A stretch of DNA of 64,000 nucleotides. Origin: Druceiella hillmani. Its lineage: Eukaryota; Arthropoda; Insecta; Lepidoptera; Hepialidae. The notes beneath the pieces are model-generated. The model searched no databases. It was not told where the DNA came from and saw only the letters and a program-made list of their open reading frames with translations. The stretch spans positions 2,445,001 through 2,509,000 of the forward strand of contig JAYKKI010000064.1 in NCBI GenBank assembly GCA_039881145.1, read 5' to 3'. The position numbers were made by a program, and so were the translations under genes. Positions 25,235 through 37,325 of this stretch are shown here, piece by piece. Within the stretch, counting starts at the first letter, position 1. Every line of letters starts with the position of its first letter.

Positions 25235-26510
25235 CAGGCACATTAAAAATGGCTGAAGTTTATTTTTGAATATTTTTTATTAATTTAACATAAAATTTTA
25301 AAATTTAGTAACGAGTATGGCCTCCTCTAGCTAAAATTAATGCGCTTAATCTGCTAGGCATGCTTTCGACGAGGTTTTTTTTATCATTTCCTGAGGAATA
25401 CGTTCCCATTCAGCGACGATCACATTTTTAAGGGCCTGAATGTTTTCTGGAGCTGGTTTTACGGCTCTGACGAGTCTGAGATTATCCCATATGAGTTCTA
25501 TCGGATTGAGGTCGGGGCTTCTAGCTGACCAGTCTAAATGACGAATTCCGGCCTCCTGCATATACGCATCAACGTCTCTAGAGTGGTGGGCGTAAGCATT
25601 GTGGTCCATAAAAATGGACTCGCCTCCAGCTGCTGTCAATGCGGGCTGGGCATGAGGAATAAGAATCTCTGTTATGTACCTTTGCACATAAGTGTGCCAT
25701 TTTCAATAAAAGCTAACTCGGTACGGTCATCTGAGTTAATACCAGTCCAAAACATTACGGAGCCTTCACCGTAAGGGGTAATTTCCTCAAAGCACACTCC
25801 TGCGAAGCGTTCTCCAGGTCTTCGTAAGACTCGCCGACGTCGATTCTCACCACTAATCGATATACGAGCTTCATCGGAGAATAAAACACTATTCCAGTCT
25901 TGTTGAGTCCATGACGGAAAATTTTGAGCGAATCTCAATCAGGCAACTCGATACTCACGGAACAATGTAGGGCCCCGAGCTGGGCGATAGCTACGTATAT
26001 TGACGGCCTGTCCATACGTCCATAGGCTTACTCGTGTACCTCTGACATCCTCGAGGTTCTGTTTGAGATCCACGTACGTAACTTGACGATTTCGTAGCGC
26101 TTGACTGACTCTGAAGCAATCGTTCCGTGGCTCAGTGCACTATTTTCTTCCAGAATCGGGCCTTCTACTGACAGAGCCCATTTCTTGGTATCGTTGCCAG
26201 GTCCTTTGGACGGTGGAACGGCTCACATTATACTGCTGAGACACATAACTTTGGCTACAGCCTTCTTGATGCAGTGCAATAATTTTACTAGCTCTTATCA
26301 TTTTTTCAACCATATTGAGAACAGCAAACAGAAGTGAACTAATGCAGCAAACAGCAGCAATTTAATTAAAATTTATTTGTTAAAATAAAAGAACTTAAAA
26401 AGAGTTGAATTTAATTTACCACCAAAAAATACGTTTTTGTCAGTGAAAGACAATTTTCATTAAAAAAGAATAAATTTAAAATTTAGAACGTTCCTTTTTA
26501 TGTGCCAGAA
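25235..26510 (-). mobile_element. Tc1-like DNA transposon, inactive
   Basis: About 1.28 kb, the usual size for Tc1 elements. The left end CAGGCACATTAAAAA follows TA (25233-25234). The right end, read inward, is TTCTGGCACATAAAAAGG and is followed by TA (26511-26512). The outer 2 bases do not match but GGCACAT and the following A-run do. TA is the known Tc1/mariner target duplication. The transposase gene runs on the minus strand between the ends. Confidence 0.8.
25305..26313 (-). pseudogene. Tc1-like transposase, multiply inactivated
   Basis: About 336 codons from ATG (26313-26311) to TAA (25307-25305). The N-terminus is a helix-turn-helix with SRSTVQRTWQRYQEMGSVSR, typical of Tc1 DNA-binding domains. 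FSDEARI near 25880 holds the first catalytic Asp. The second Asp should be in FMDDNARPH-like sequence but reads FMDHNAYAH, i.e. Asp to His. WSARSPDLNPIELIW near 25500 holds the catalytic Glu at the 34-residue spacing, and the end reads ARGGHTRY. Breaks are a stop after SGRK (about 26150), TGA at 25941-25939 (probably from CGA), a frameshift near 25680, and another in an eight-base T run at 25375-25382. The gene cannot make active transposase. Confidence 0.9.
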
Positions 26511-26514
26511 TACA

Positions 26515-27815
26515 CTATACCTGCCAGTAACAATTACAATTAATACAACCTCTTAATAAATAATATTTTGTTAATAATATGACAAAATCAAAACCACCCG
26601 TTTTTTATGCAAAAGAGTGTATTATGTCCCGTATATTGTATTTAAGCAACAAATATTGAAAATCCCAATTTATAGTGTTTTCATAAGTTCGTAGAATTAA
26701 TATGAGACAAATTATATCTGCAATTAATTGTATACTGTGTTTAAATATCTAATACATGATTAATAGACAAATTTAACAAGCTAACAAACTTGGCACTTAG
26801 CTTGTGCAGTTTTGTTATTTATTTGTTGCTTTACTTTTCGTAATCTACATTAATATTTTAAAATGGTAAAATTTGTGAGTTTGGATGTAGGAGGTAATCT
26901 CCAAAACTACTCATCCGATTTCAAAATTTCTTTAACCAGTATTTAGAATGGACCTGCAGGGTGAAAATAGGTTGCACATTATCTCATTAAAATAAGTCAG
27001 CGAAAAAATTGTGTTTCTTACGAACGCTGCCTTAACGGTAAGATATATTTGAATGCTTTCTATAAAAAAGTTGTAGAGCATAAAATGGCCTGTGAAAAGT
27101 CCGTGACGACATATATTTCTGTGTTAAGTTTAATTCATAAATCATTTGAAATATGACTAAAAGATATATTTAAAGTCTATCTATCAGGGGTAATGTTAAA
27201 TTCTTATGAAAACAAAATTCCTTGTACTCAGAGAAACTTTATGTAGATAAAAATTGCCTTTCCCAACATTACATGAAAGCGTAGTTTAGATTTTACGATA
27301 GTATTTTTGAAAAACAAAACAAAATGTACGTTATTTGCATATTTGTCCCTTAAAATAATAAATATCTTTTGTTCCGTATATGTTCCTAAAACATACAGAG
27401 CGAGCGGGTGGCGTACAAAAATTGTAAATTTTATTTTTCTTACAGTTAAAAAAATTAATTAAAAATTAAGTTTAACATTAAATTTTATTATTATAAAATA
27501 TTTCATTTTTATTTTTTAATTTTTTTTATCAATAAAATTAATTTTAAATACATATTTAATTATTTCAAAAATTACAATTTTATTATCTTTATTTTAGTTT
27601 TATTTTCAATTTAGGTATTTTAAAAGCTCTTTGTTTTCATTTTTTCATTAAATTAATTAAAATAAATTTAATAATAATAATTTAATTTATTTTTTTAAAT
27701 ATTTTATTTTGAATTGAATTATTTCGAAAATAAAAATTTTGTTATTTTCGCTCTAATTTTTTTTTAAATGAATTAAATTACATTTAAAATTAATCAGTAT
27801 CTCTGGACCAACTAT
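26515..27815. other. AT-rich non-coding DNA
   Basis: No gene. The segment 26860-27300 (with 'ccaaaactactcatccgatttcaaaatttcttt') resembles the flanks of abundant insect non-autonomous elements. The stretch 27420-27790 is almost pure A/T. Confidence 0.45.
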
Positions 27816-27817
27816 CC

Positions 27818-27895
27818 GTATTTTCCATAAACAAAAACGGCCCTCTTGGCAAATTGTTACAGGACGCGTCATTGATAATGTGGGACGAATGTACG
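27818..27895 (+). pseudogene. Fragment of a Helitron-type PIF1 helicase
   Basis: A 26-codon stretch in one frame, containing KNGPLGKLLQDASLIMWDEC. This matches the Walker B region of PIF1-family helicases encoded by Helitrons, where 'LIIWDE' is followed by CTM or APM. Here the match stops at the Thr after WDEC and the frame goes on into unrelated Phe/Tyr-rich sequence. No Rep domain or Walker A block was seen nearby. It is probably a captured or truncated piece. It is short, so the assignment is moderate. Confidence 0.5.
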
Positions 27896-27899
27896 GGTG

Positions 27900-29475
27900 T
27901 AAGGTTTTCCGTTTTATATATTTCACATTTTATGTTTACACCATTTTACTTTGTCTTTAGGTTTTACATTTTACATTACTTATTTCACATCTCATGTTCT
28001 GTTAAATACAGAATAACTAAACAGAACACGGAGTTTCAATACTTTAGCACCTTGCTCATTAAAATTAAATATACACTGACAGTTCTGTGTATATTTACCA
28101 CCAAATCTTATTATTTACAATGTGTACAATGTTTCATCAATCAACTACATTACCATACTAGAACATATAAGACAGGCAATATTTATTATCCAGATTTATA
28201 ATCTTACACATGAAAACTCCTGACCACACATGGTTACCTATGGTCGACATTCATAAAAACAAAATTAGTCAGTAATAAAAATGATGAGATCTTTTCTACT
28301 TGGCTTTAGCTTCATCGTAATTAATTTATACAAAAATATGTACCATTTGTAATTAAACAAACATTGATAAATATTTAAAAGGAAAACATTTATGCTTCAC
28401 TAAGATAAGTGATTTTTAAGTTTTTTCTATAAAATTGACAATGTTTGCAATAAGTTAATGAATTTAAAAATCCTAAATATTTCTTTGTAATGATTACATT
28501 GAAATTGTCCTAAATGTTATTACAAAATATTTAATTCAGTGTAATATATGAACACATATGTCAAAAAAAATAACTTGGTACCTTTTTTATTTTATATAGG
28601 TATTACCTACAATAAAATGCTCACCAACGAAGTATGTCTCATTGCAACCACTAAACTTTTAGGTTTAAACCCCACTGTGTTCATTTTGTGAACAAAATAC
28701 CAGTGATAAGTTGTCATGAATCCTTTATAATCAAAGAGAATACCCACTTCTGTATTCTACTTACACACAATGTCTATATATGATATTGTTATACTACAAT
28801 TTGACTCTGAATACAAATTAAATAAGAACTACAATGTTGTGGCAACGTCAGCCTAATTTTATATTTAAAAATACAAATGATATTGATCCAACCTTAATAC
28901 CATAATAAAGAAAACAGCTAATAGCTTTCTATACAAATACATCTTAGAGTTTTGCTAGACCAATATTCCTCATATTATTTACTTCATACTAATGCCATAG
29001 ATTTTCAGTTCAATAGTAATAATCTTTTTATAACATATTTTCAATGTATGGAACATAATGCTAGGAACAAATTTTGTATAAAATATGCTGATAAGACTAC
29101 TGAGAATTAATTAACTCAACCAACAGAAACCAGATAAGAAAAAAATTACTTATAAGACATTATTTCAGTCAATATATACAGACCCTGAACCCAAATTTTA
29201 CATATTGAGATAATAAGAGTGATATGGACAGCCTATAATAATTTATTGATCACCTGATATTATAAATAATATGTTACGTTAATTTAGCATATAAAGAAAC
29301 CATTTTGACTGCGTTTTATGTGCCGGTTATTGATTTATAACAAAGTTCAAACAAGTACTATGCAGTGTACCTACATTTTAAATTGGTAAAGATAACTCTA
29401 GCTAATACTGTACTAATGAAACTACTCTTGACATCCCAATTCCTTCTTTCATTAATATAAATTTTGTATTGGATT
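27900..29475. other. AT-rich non-coding DNA
   Basis: No recognisable feature. The 115-codon plus-strand frame 27854-28201 overlaps the helicase fragment but has no family resemblance after it. Confidence 0.5.
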
Positions 29476-29479
29476 TGGC

Positions 29480-29965
29480 GTTTCTAATTCAATTCTATAT
29501 TATTTTCATGTAGTTTCTCATTTACAGATTTGTGCTTAATATATATATGTTTACATCTTCTATAAAACTTATCATTTTATCACACTTACGGCACATTGTT
29601 ATTTATATTTCAATGCTTTTGATTGAAGTCACCAATGTCACACAATAACTGCTTCTATCACATTACCTCTTTGGAGGCTACACTAGCTGCTATGAACTCC
29701 GTTTCTGTAGTAGACAGGGCCACAGTTGGCTGCCGCTGATTGGACCAGGTGACGAAGTCAAACACTGAAGTCCCCTCCGAGGATTGTGCCCGTACCTCGT
29801 CTCCTTGATAATTTTATTTATTGTGAATGTCTTGCTATAATCTTCCTTTATCTTGAAGTCTTTTAACATTTTCACCTTGACTGAATATGCACCCATTCCC
29901 ATTTCTGAGCTCTTAATTGCCATACCATCGACATATACAATTCTAGTATACCTGAGAGTGGCGCT
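29480..29965 (-). pseudogene. Copia-type LTR retrotransposon pol fragment (RT end and RNase H)
   Basis: Minus strand. IVYVDGMAIKS near 29940-29905 corresponds to the Copia YVDDM active-site block with the second Asp changed to Gly, followed by KMLKDFKIKED, the usual 'L...F-x-MKD' segment. After a deletion and frame change, WSNQRQPTVALSTTETEFIA (about 29750-29690) and ASVASKEVM match the RNase H block 'QPTVALS(T/S)TEAEY'. Beyond the stop codons, weak similarity to the 'KHI...F...' end continues to about 29480. Most of the reverse transcriptase between the two blocks is missing, and no LTR was identified. Confidence 0.8.
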
Positions 29966-30920
29966 ATTTTCACCTATTTTTCATCTACCGAAAAATGTAT
30001 ATTTCATGATTTGTGTACCATAGTCATTATTCCGTTAAAGTAGCCTTCAACATTTTGACATTTTGCAAGAATTATACAAAGATCTTTCAGCAACCAAACA
30101 CGCCACGCGATGCCAGATTCGTCAAAAGTACATAACAGATTCTTTCAGACTTCCTTTAAATTCTGATCATCTTGAATATGAACGTACAGTTATGTGTCAA
30201 TCAGCAAAATAATTTTTATTCTCACCTTTAAATCGTCTTTTTAATTTAAATTAACTGTTTCGCTACATTTAATACAATCCCACAATTCCCCGAGTCAAAG
30301 ATAAATTTCTTTGTAGTAAACTTTCAGATGGAATTATTATCACAACCTTATAATTTTTCGATTAATATTAATGAATGTTTGAAGACATTTTACTTAAATG
30401 TTTTGTCACTGGCTATTTTGACAGTCCACGTGTTTGTAGGTTATGATACTCTGACAGCTTCCTTTTCTTTTTAATTGTTGCACTGTTTTAGCATTAAGGC
30501 TTCTGGGCCTTTCAGTCTATCTTATTCAAAATTAAATGAACAAGAAACTAAATAAACAAAACTAGATAAATAAAAAAATTAAAATAATGAAAAAAAATGT
30601 CATGTCAACACTTTGCAAATTGTTATCTGATCTTACAAGGGATATTTATTTTCGAAAAAGAACATTATGATTATTCTTAAAGTTTGTTTTTTTTTAAATT
30701 ACATTTGTTGTAATAAAAATATGAAAGTGGTTTTATAATAAAAACTTAAAAATTTTTTGAATTTTGTTTCAGAGACAGTTATTTTATTTGCATTCAGCAG
30801 AAACATTTTGTGTTCCGAAGGATGAAAGGAATCAATTCTTTTCAAGTGTGTCATAGGAAAAATAGAGTCTGCATAGATATTTATGTATCTAAATATATAC
30901 GTAAATATACTCACTTACAC

Positions 30921-30931
30921 ATATAAATATA

Positions 30932-30972
<41 letters not shown>
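30921..30972. repeat. (TA)n microsatellite
   Basis: TA dinucleotide tract with TATG interruptions, continuing into a TACACACATA tail. Confidence 0.95.
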
Positions 30973-30977
<5 letters not shown>

Positions 30978-31810
30978 TACACACATATTATTTCAACAAA
31001 TATTATTGATGATTCGATGCAATTCTTTTTGCCTCTCTTTCACATTTCTGATCAACATATTTCCCGTGTATATTTATTTACTTACCTTTACTTTCCTGAA
31101 TATCCTGGCTCCTACGTGATGCATCATGATTGCCCAATTTACATATAGTAATGCAACGTAGGTAGGTAGGTATTGAGTACATAGGTTAGGTATAAGAGTG
31201 AAATTGTAGTTAATTGTGTACTATATACGCGATCGTTGGGTCTTATTTCTATTTCATTTGAAAAATGATACAAATATTTATTTAACATTTATTTAATGCA
31301 AACTATTAAGAAGGCACGATAAAGCATGTGTACAGCCACAGAAGCAGTTTTTCACTAAAAACATAGTATAGTAGGTATCTAACATATGTTTGTAATGAGA
31401 TATGTATATTTAAATTTGTAATGGGATATGTATATTTAATTTATATTTAAAAAATAGGTTTAACTTAAACAAAACAAATGACATATGATCATATTGTTGA
31501 ATGATAGATGCAAATACAGATGTCAAATAAAATATCTAGTGGCAGTGATATATGCTAACCTGATGTCCACATTATATATTTTATGTATTGTGTGTTTGTA
31601 AAAAGACTTACTCGTATTGAAGTAAAATCAACAGTCTTTACCTAACTAAAATCACACTTAGTGCATTAGAGAAAAAACCAACAATATTATGTAAGAGTTA
31701 TATGGTTTTACAATAGGTTCATGTATGGACATTCACCATAGTGCAATATGGATGATTGACACCTATGTAGCTATATAAAACAATGTGGATTCTCTGTGTA
31801 AAATTTATTA

Positions 31811-31916
31811 CCAATTGATTGAATAACAAATGCCTGAACATGCTTAATTCGTAGTAACGAGGTCATGAACCATCGAGTGAGAGTATTCAAGCATTTGTTA
31901 TTCGAATAATTGGTTA
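31811..31916. repeat. 24-bp inverted repeat with 58-base loop
   Basis: ACCAATTGATTGAATAACAA...ATGC (31811-31834) pairs with GCATTTGTTATTCGAATAATTGGT (31893-31916) with about three mismatches. At 106 bp in total it may be a very short MITE. Confidence 0.8.
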
Positions 31917-34900
31917 TTGATTTCACTGGGAAACCAAATTTAATAGAATTTTAGTAATTAGTTTCAGGTTTTCACCATGCCACATGAATGTTTTACGCTA
32001 ATTTGGTGTCCATATATGTAGCTTTGGTGTCCATATATGTAATCATAATTAATATAAAATTAACAGTTTTTGTGTTATTGAGCTTAAATTGCACTCTGTG
32101 TAGGTTTCTTATCATTCAATATGACTGATTTATGGTATTCTGACATCCATGTACAAGTTTCATTTATAAAATCATTACTTAGTCATGGGTACCTTACAAT
32201 AAACTAGAAAGCAAATTAACCCCAAAAATTAAAATATTCTCAAAAATACAAACTAATCAAAATTTTGGGGTACGAGTAAGTTTAGGTACGAATAGAATGT
32301 TCACATCAATCTTTGGGAAAATAATCATACAAAACAAATTCATAATAAGTGCACAAAAATACATTGCACTTAAGAAAAAAAGTAAAATTTCCTGACGCCT
32401 TCATGTCAGGCACAGCATAACATGGTCCGATGAAAACAATATATTTGACATTAAAATAAAAGAGTCTTAAAATTATTTTCAATGATTGAATGACATTTTG
32501 TCTAAAAACATGTCATGAATATATTTGAATGGCGTAGTTTTTATAATCCACAATTAAAAGTTTATAACAGAGTATATAACAATGTTTACTACACACACAT
32601 TAAGTTAGATAGTTTGCAGGGTAGAAATATTAGTTTAGGTAGTAGCTTCAATTGTGAGATAATGTGAATAATGACTAATAAAAAAAACATGTTTAACTGA
32701 ATACAACGCGACCCTAGTTGGTGCAAAAATTATAATGATAAAATTAAATATGCGCATAACATTAGTTTTTCAAAACAAACCAACAATGTTAGTGTAAGTA
32801 AAATGTGATATTAGCTGGTTTGATATTTTGTCGTCCGACTTAAATAATCACACAAACTTTCAACAACTAGTGGCTGGTTTTTCCATTGACAAATCAAAAT
32901 GGTGTAATATGACCAAATTTAAAAAATCTAAATCTTTTAAAGTCAGTTGTCAGTTTCCAGTAACATTCGTTAAAGGACCAGGGAGGGATAGAAAATTAAG
33001 GATGGTATTGAGACCATTTTCATTTGAATATGCTATCGGACCAATAACTTTTACCTATTAATTGAAAAACCGGCCCTGAAGCGGTAAAGGTAAACATTTT
33101 TTATTTTAGTTTGATGAGATTATGCCTCGGAAGATAATAATTTGAAAATGCGAAATGACGATATTTATTTTAACCATCTAAATGGCAGAAATATTTAAAA
33201 GATTACCATTGCACCATAAGATAAGAATGGATAGGTATCCTAGAAACAAAATATTAATTATCATAAATTTAAATACATATTTTATGAAATTTTGTAGAAT
33301 ATCATAAAAGTGGTTTTTTTTGGATGAAAACTTTTATCTTTAACCAATCTTTATTGTGCAGGATGTTCCTAACATTTAGGTGGTCGCATCGATTTTATAG
33401 GTATTTGAAAAAATTTTAAATCTATATTTTATGTTTCTTATATATAAGGAACAAGATTTCTTCTTTTCTTCGCTACCGTTTCTTTCTTTAACGTTAGTAA
33501 CTTCGCTAACATGAGTTACTTCTTGTATATTAGCTGCAGTATCAGTGACACTAATTCCTATGAGCTGCCCAGTTAGCATTGCGACTCCACTAGACCATCA
33601 TCACCATTCTCATTTCTTACGTCCGTTAACAAATGTTGCTCTAAATCCAATTCAACTTTATCCAAAACTTTACATTGCCACTTTCCATAAGCATTAGCAG
33701 CTTTCATATTTTAGCTGTCTGATAAACGTCACAAAAAGGATTTGGTTTCAACACAAATTTCGCAAAAAGGATTTGGCTTTAACACCAATGACTTTTTAAT
33801 TTTTTTCATTTAGCTCTTTTTAGGTTTTCTTACTTAAATATAGGACATGAAAAATATTAAGTAGAATTACAGTTTCTAATATGATTAAGTTTTTGAGGCA
33901 AACCCGGTAATAAAACGAGTCTAAAAGTTATAACTATGATAATGTACCAAGTCGTCATATTCCAGTTAAAAAAAATTAAACCCCACATTTGTGCATAGTT
34001 CAAAGAGTATTTAGAAGAAGTCTCTTATATACAGACAAACAAATGGATAATGTTACCATGGCAATATGATTTTATTCAGTTCATGCAAAAGCCTGCATAA
34101 TAAACTAAACTTTATTTAAGAAACAGGAACAAAATGATTGTAATTTCTCTAAAGTAAGTAGCTATAGTATTTCTAGCAAATATTTGCTTTGAGCGGAATT
34201 AAAACATCTCATAAAATTCTGTCTTCAATAATCTACATGTATAAACATGAACATCATGCATAAACAGATGATACGTGATATACACCCAATATTATGTCAA
34301 GTGCTATTGAAAATGAGAATCCGATTTGATCAGTACATGGTCTCAAAAATTTCGTCTTTTAATGAATTCTGACGAGTCCCAAGTTGTAAGAGTCAAAAAG
34401 TCAAAGTCTAAATGTCAAAAATTTGCAAACTAAACTTCCTAAAGATGCATTAAAAACACATTGCTATTATTTTTCTTCAATCGTTATAAAACATTGACGC
34501 AGTCAAAAAAGATATGAGCTGGCACTGCCTTGTAAAGATTTCAGGTATCAAATCTCTAACAAAAATTATTTTTTTTTAAATTTTCAAAACTTTCTATTAA
34601 TTAAAATTAAATTTTGAATTCTATTCCTTCTCTAAAGTAGCAAATAGTCCTAATGAACTTTCTTGTTTCGACTATAGGTTTACAGCCTTGACTCGTGACA
34701 ACCTTAATTGAAAGCTTCCTTTTGCTATTAATTTCTAATACAATACATCTTTCCATAAATATTAATATAAAGTGCATATTATTGAGTTGTGGGATCATTT
34801 CTATCGTTAAACACAAAACACTTTATGAAAATACAATTTCATATATTGTGTTACGAAGTTGTAATCTCCATAGCTCCACACAATCTTGGCTCATTTTCTT

Positions 34901-34986
34901 TCTATTCCTTTATATGTTGCTCTACTAGTAATAAGTCTGTTTTGGGCATTTATTTCAACAAAATTAAGACTGAATATATTTTCATA

Positions 34987-35047
34987 TACTTTCACCATAT
35001 GTGTTATATGTAATTATATATTACACATAACACATACGGTGAAAGTA
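34987..35047. repeat. 28-bp inverted repeat, 5-nt loop
   Basis: TACTTTCACCATATGTGTTA...TGTAAT (34987-35014) pairs with 35020-35047 at 26 of 28 positions. It lies in the left arm at a place where the right arm has no counterpart. Confidence 0.9.
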
Positions 35048-36037
35048 ATAAGGGAAAATAAGGAAAACGTCAAATTGCACGTGGCAATAAGTTTATAAGT
35101 GTTTCTTTATTACTATTGAAAGGGTCGCCATGATAAAAATATCTCTAGAGGCCATAAGTATACACATTAGAAAAAATCAATATCTTAATGTGGTAAATGG
35201 AAATTTAGTTTTCATAACAACACAGACTACTTGTCATAAATATAATTCATCAATTTCCACGAATTTTGTGGGAAATGGATTGAAATGCCCTTACGCACAA
35301 AACAGACAAAAGGGTTTTATTAATTGTTTTCACTCACTGACACAACAAGGACATGCTTTACTTATGGAGTTCATTTTTTAATATCGATCAGTTTATTTTT
35401 ATGTCTAGAAGTCTGTTACCAGATGCTAATACTAATTAAGGAGTGAGGTCATTTAATAATAAATAACTGGTTTATAAACAATATGAGGAGGAAGGGGGCA
35501 CGGGGTTAGTGTTAGAGTTATTGCTGCGAGTATATTCTAAACTAACATTGTTTACAGAAATGATATTTATTGATTGCTACATTTGATTGTTTTGATTTTA
35601 CATTAATTAGAAATTTCTATTTCCACATAAAACACTTTTCCATAAAACGGCATGCGGAGTTGAGTCATTTCTAATAATATACTGGCTCCTAACTTAAATC
35701 TTGATAATCATCAGCCATAACTAAACAAAGCCTAAATCAATATGAAACAAGGAGAAAACAAATTGCAAAATGTGATAAAAATGTGTATAACAAAACCGTT
35801 GTGTGCTCAGTGAATAACGTGCGATAAATGTAACTCATTAAGGTGATAGATATTAAAAATATAGTTAATTAATGTCAGTTAAATTAGGCTAAACTAAAAA
35901 AAAATTCAACATTAGCGTGACCAGAATTATTAGAAAAATAAACCTTATAGAAACTATAAAACGTTTACAAATTGAAAGCATTGAAACTCAGTCACCAAAT
36001 GTTTTGTCCTTCATATGTCAAGGCAAGGCCACTTTAG

Positions 36038-36097
36038 CAACCTTAGCAACTGTTATGTCAACAACTACATTTGTTGACATAACAGTTGCTAAGGTTG
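36038..36097. repeat. Perfect 26-bp inverted repeat, 8-nt loop
   Basis: The left arm 36038-36063 (CAACCTTAGCAACTGTTATG then TCAACA) and the right arm 36072-36097 are exact reverse complements around ACTACATT. The homologous place in the right arm of the giant repeat (about 45440-45455) has the equivalent of the right half only, so the left half appears to have been added here. Confidence 0.93.
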
Positions 36098-36639
36098 TAT
36101 CATTATAATTAATTTAATGACAATTCATTTCACATAAATTAGTCAGTTGCTGCCTAGACTTTCACATTGTTCATTCAACTTTCATCTAATAATAATATGC
36201 AATTAACAACTGGCAATGTTTTTGAATAAAATTATTGAATTAACTCTGGAAAGCTAACTTTCATAAACACCCCTTTAAGACTAACCATCCGTCCAATCAT
36301 AACCAAACAACTTTTTAATTTGCATATAAACTCACATGTATGACATTTTACGCAATCTATGTGATATGTTACTCGACCAGGCAGTGTTAAAAATCTTTAA
36401 AGTTAAAATTAAAAATCTTTAAGACAATTTTAAAAGTGAGATGCATTGTTTTCAACAGCTAACATGCAAAATCAACTGGTAAGAAATAAAATAGTATCTT
36501 TTTTGGCATATTAATGACATATAAGAACCTTTGGAACATGTGGCGCAAAAGTCAATTTCACTTTTCAATTTTAATAATTCTATTAATTCTATTTAGTTTT
36601 CCCTTCTTAAAAACGTGGAGGTTTTCTCTATTTAGGGTT

Positions 36640-37325
36640 TGATGCCAAATCAATTTTCTATATGGGGTGAGGAACCTGGCTTGTTGGTACCTTATTGCTA
36701 AGCTTAAGTGCTATATCTTAAAAAATCCCTGCGTGGCACAATTTTTAGACCAGCCATCAACAAAATGCTATGAATTGTAATATGTTTGTTAATGCTACCC
36801 ATATTTATCATCACGTAAAATATACACATTGGCCTCCTATTTATATTTTGGTTGCATGGCATACTTGAATAAATCTTGTCAACAGTGTTTATCTACACCT
36901 TGTTTATTCGTATTGTGAAATTTAATCATGTGTGATTCATGGTAGATGTGTTCACAGCACTCTCCTCATCAAACATCTAAATCACTTCCGATGATTTGGA
37001 CTTAAAAGAGAGTAAAGTGAACGGTTCATTGTAGCAAAGCAAAGAACTGCCATCTTCCCTAGTTCTATTGTATTTCAATTCTTTTGAAATTCCCCTTTTG
37101 TTTGCATAAAAATTATATATACACTGTCGTCAAGTTGTATGTGTCGAGTTCTTGGCTAATGGTATTGATGTGAGCCAATTATCAGTTAAAACATTCCAGC
37201 TTGTACCATGAATGCTGCACAGCAATTCTCCTGTATCCATCCCTTTTACAAGGTAAAATATATATCATATATCATACATTGTTTCTAGTCTAATCCCATA
37301 TTTTGTAGGCTTACGGGGAATGTAC
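36640..37325 (-). pseudogene. piggyBac-like transposase relic (left-arm copy)
   Basis: Reverse complement matches the better-preserved copy at 44556-45480. It begins with the equivalent of 'IPHKPAKCGIRL' at about 37325 and ends past the equivalent of the third-Asp region near 36830. Compared with the other copy, about 210 bases encoding the FDDK...TQLLGFQGR part are missing: the sequence jumps from TTTGATTTTCAGTTG straight to the AAAGTTGTACATTCCCC region. It also carries independent stops. It is non-functional and is best read as the sister of the right-arm copy. Confidence 0.75.

Larger units (their letters stand above)
29970..33760. other. AT-rich non-coding DNA with small repeats
   Basis: No gene recognised. 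The 77-codon plus-strand frame 32828-33061 and the minus-strand frame 33376-33579 have fairly normal amino-acid composition but no motif I know. A microsatellite and an inverted repeat are listed separately. Short tandem duplications occur at about 31393-31440 (24 bp) and 32005-32041 (20 bp). Confidence 0.45.

Noticed and set aside
26101..26337. 78-codon plus-strand frame
   Set aside because: It is antisense to the helix-turn-helix part of the Tc1-like transposase.
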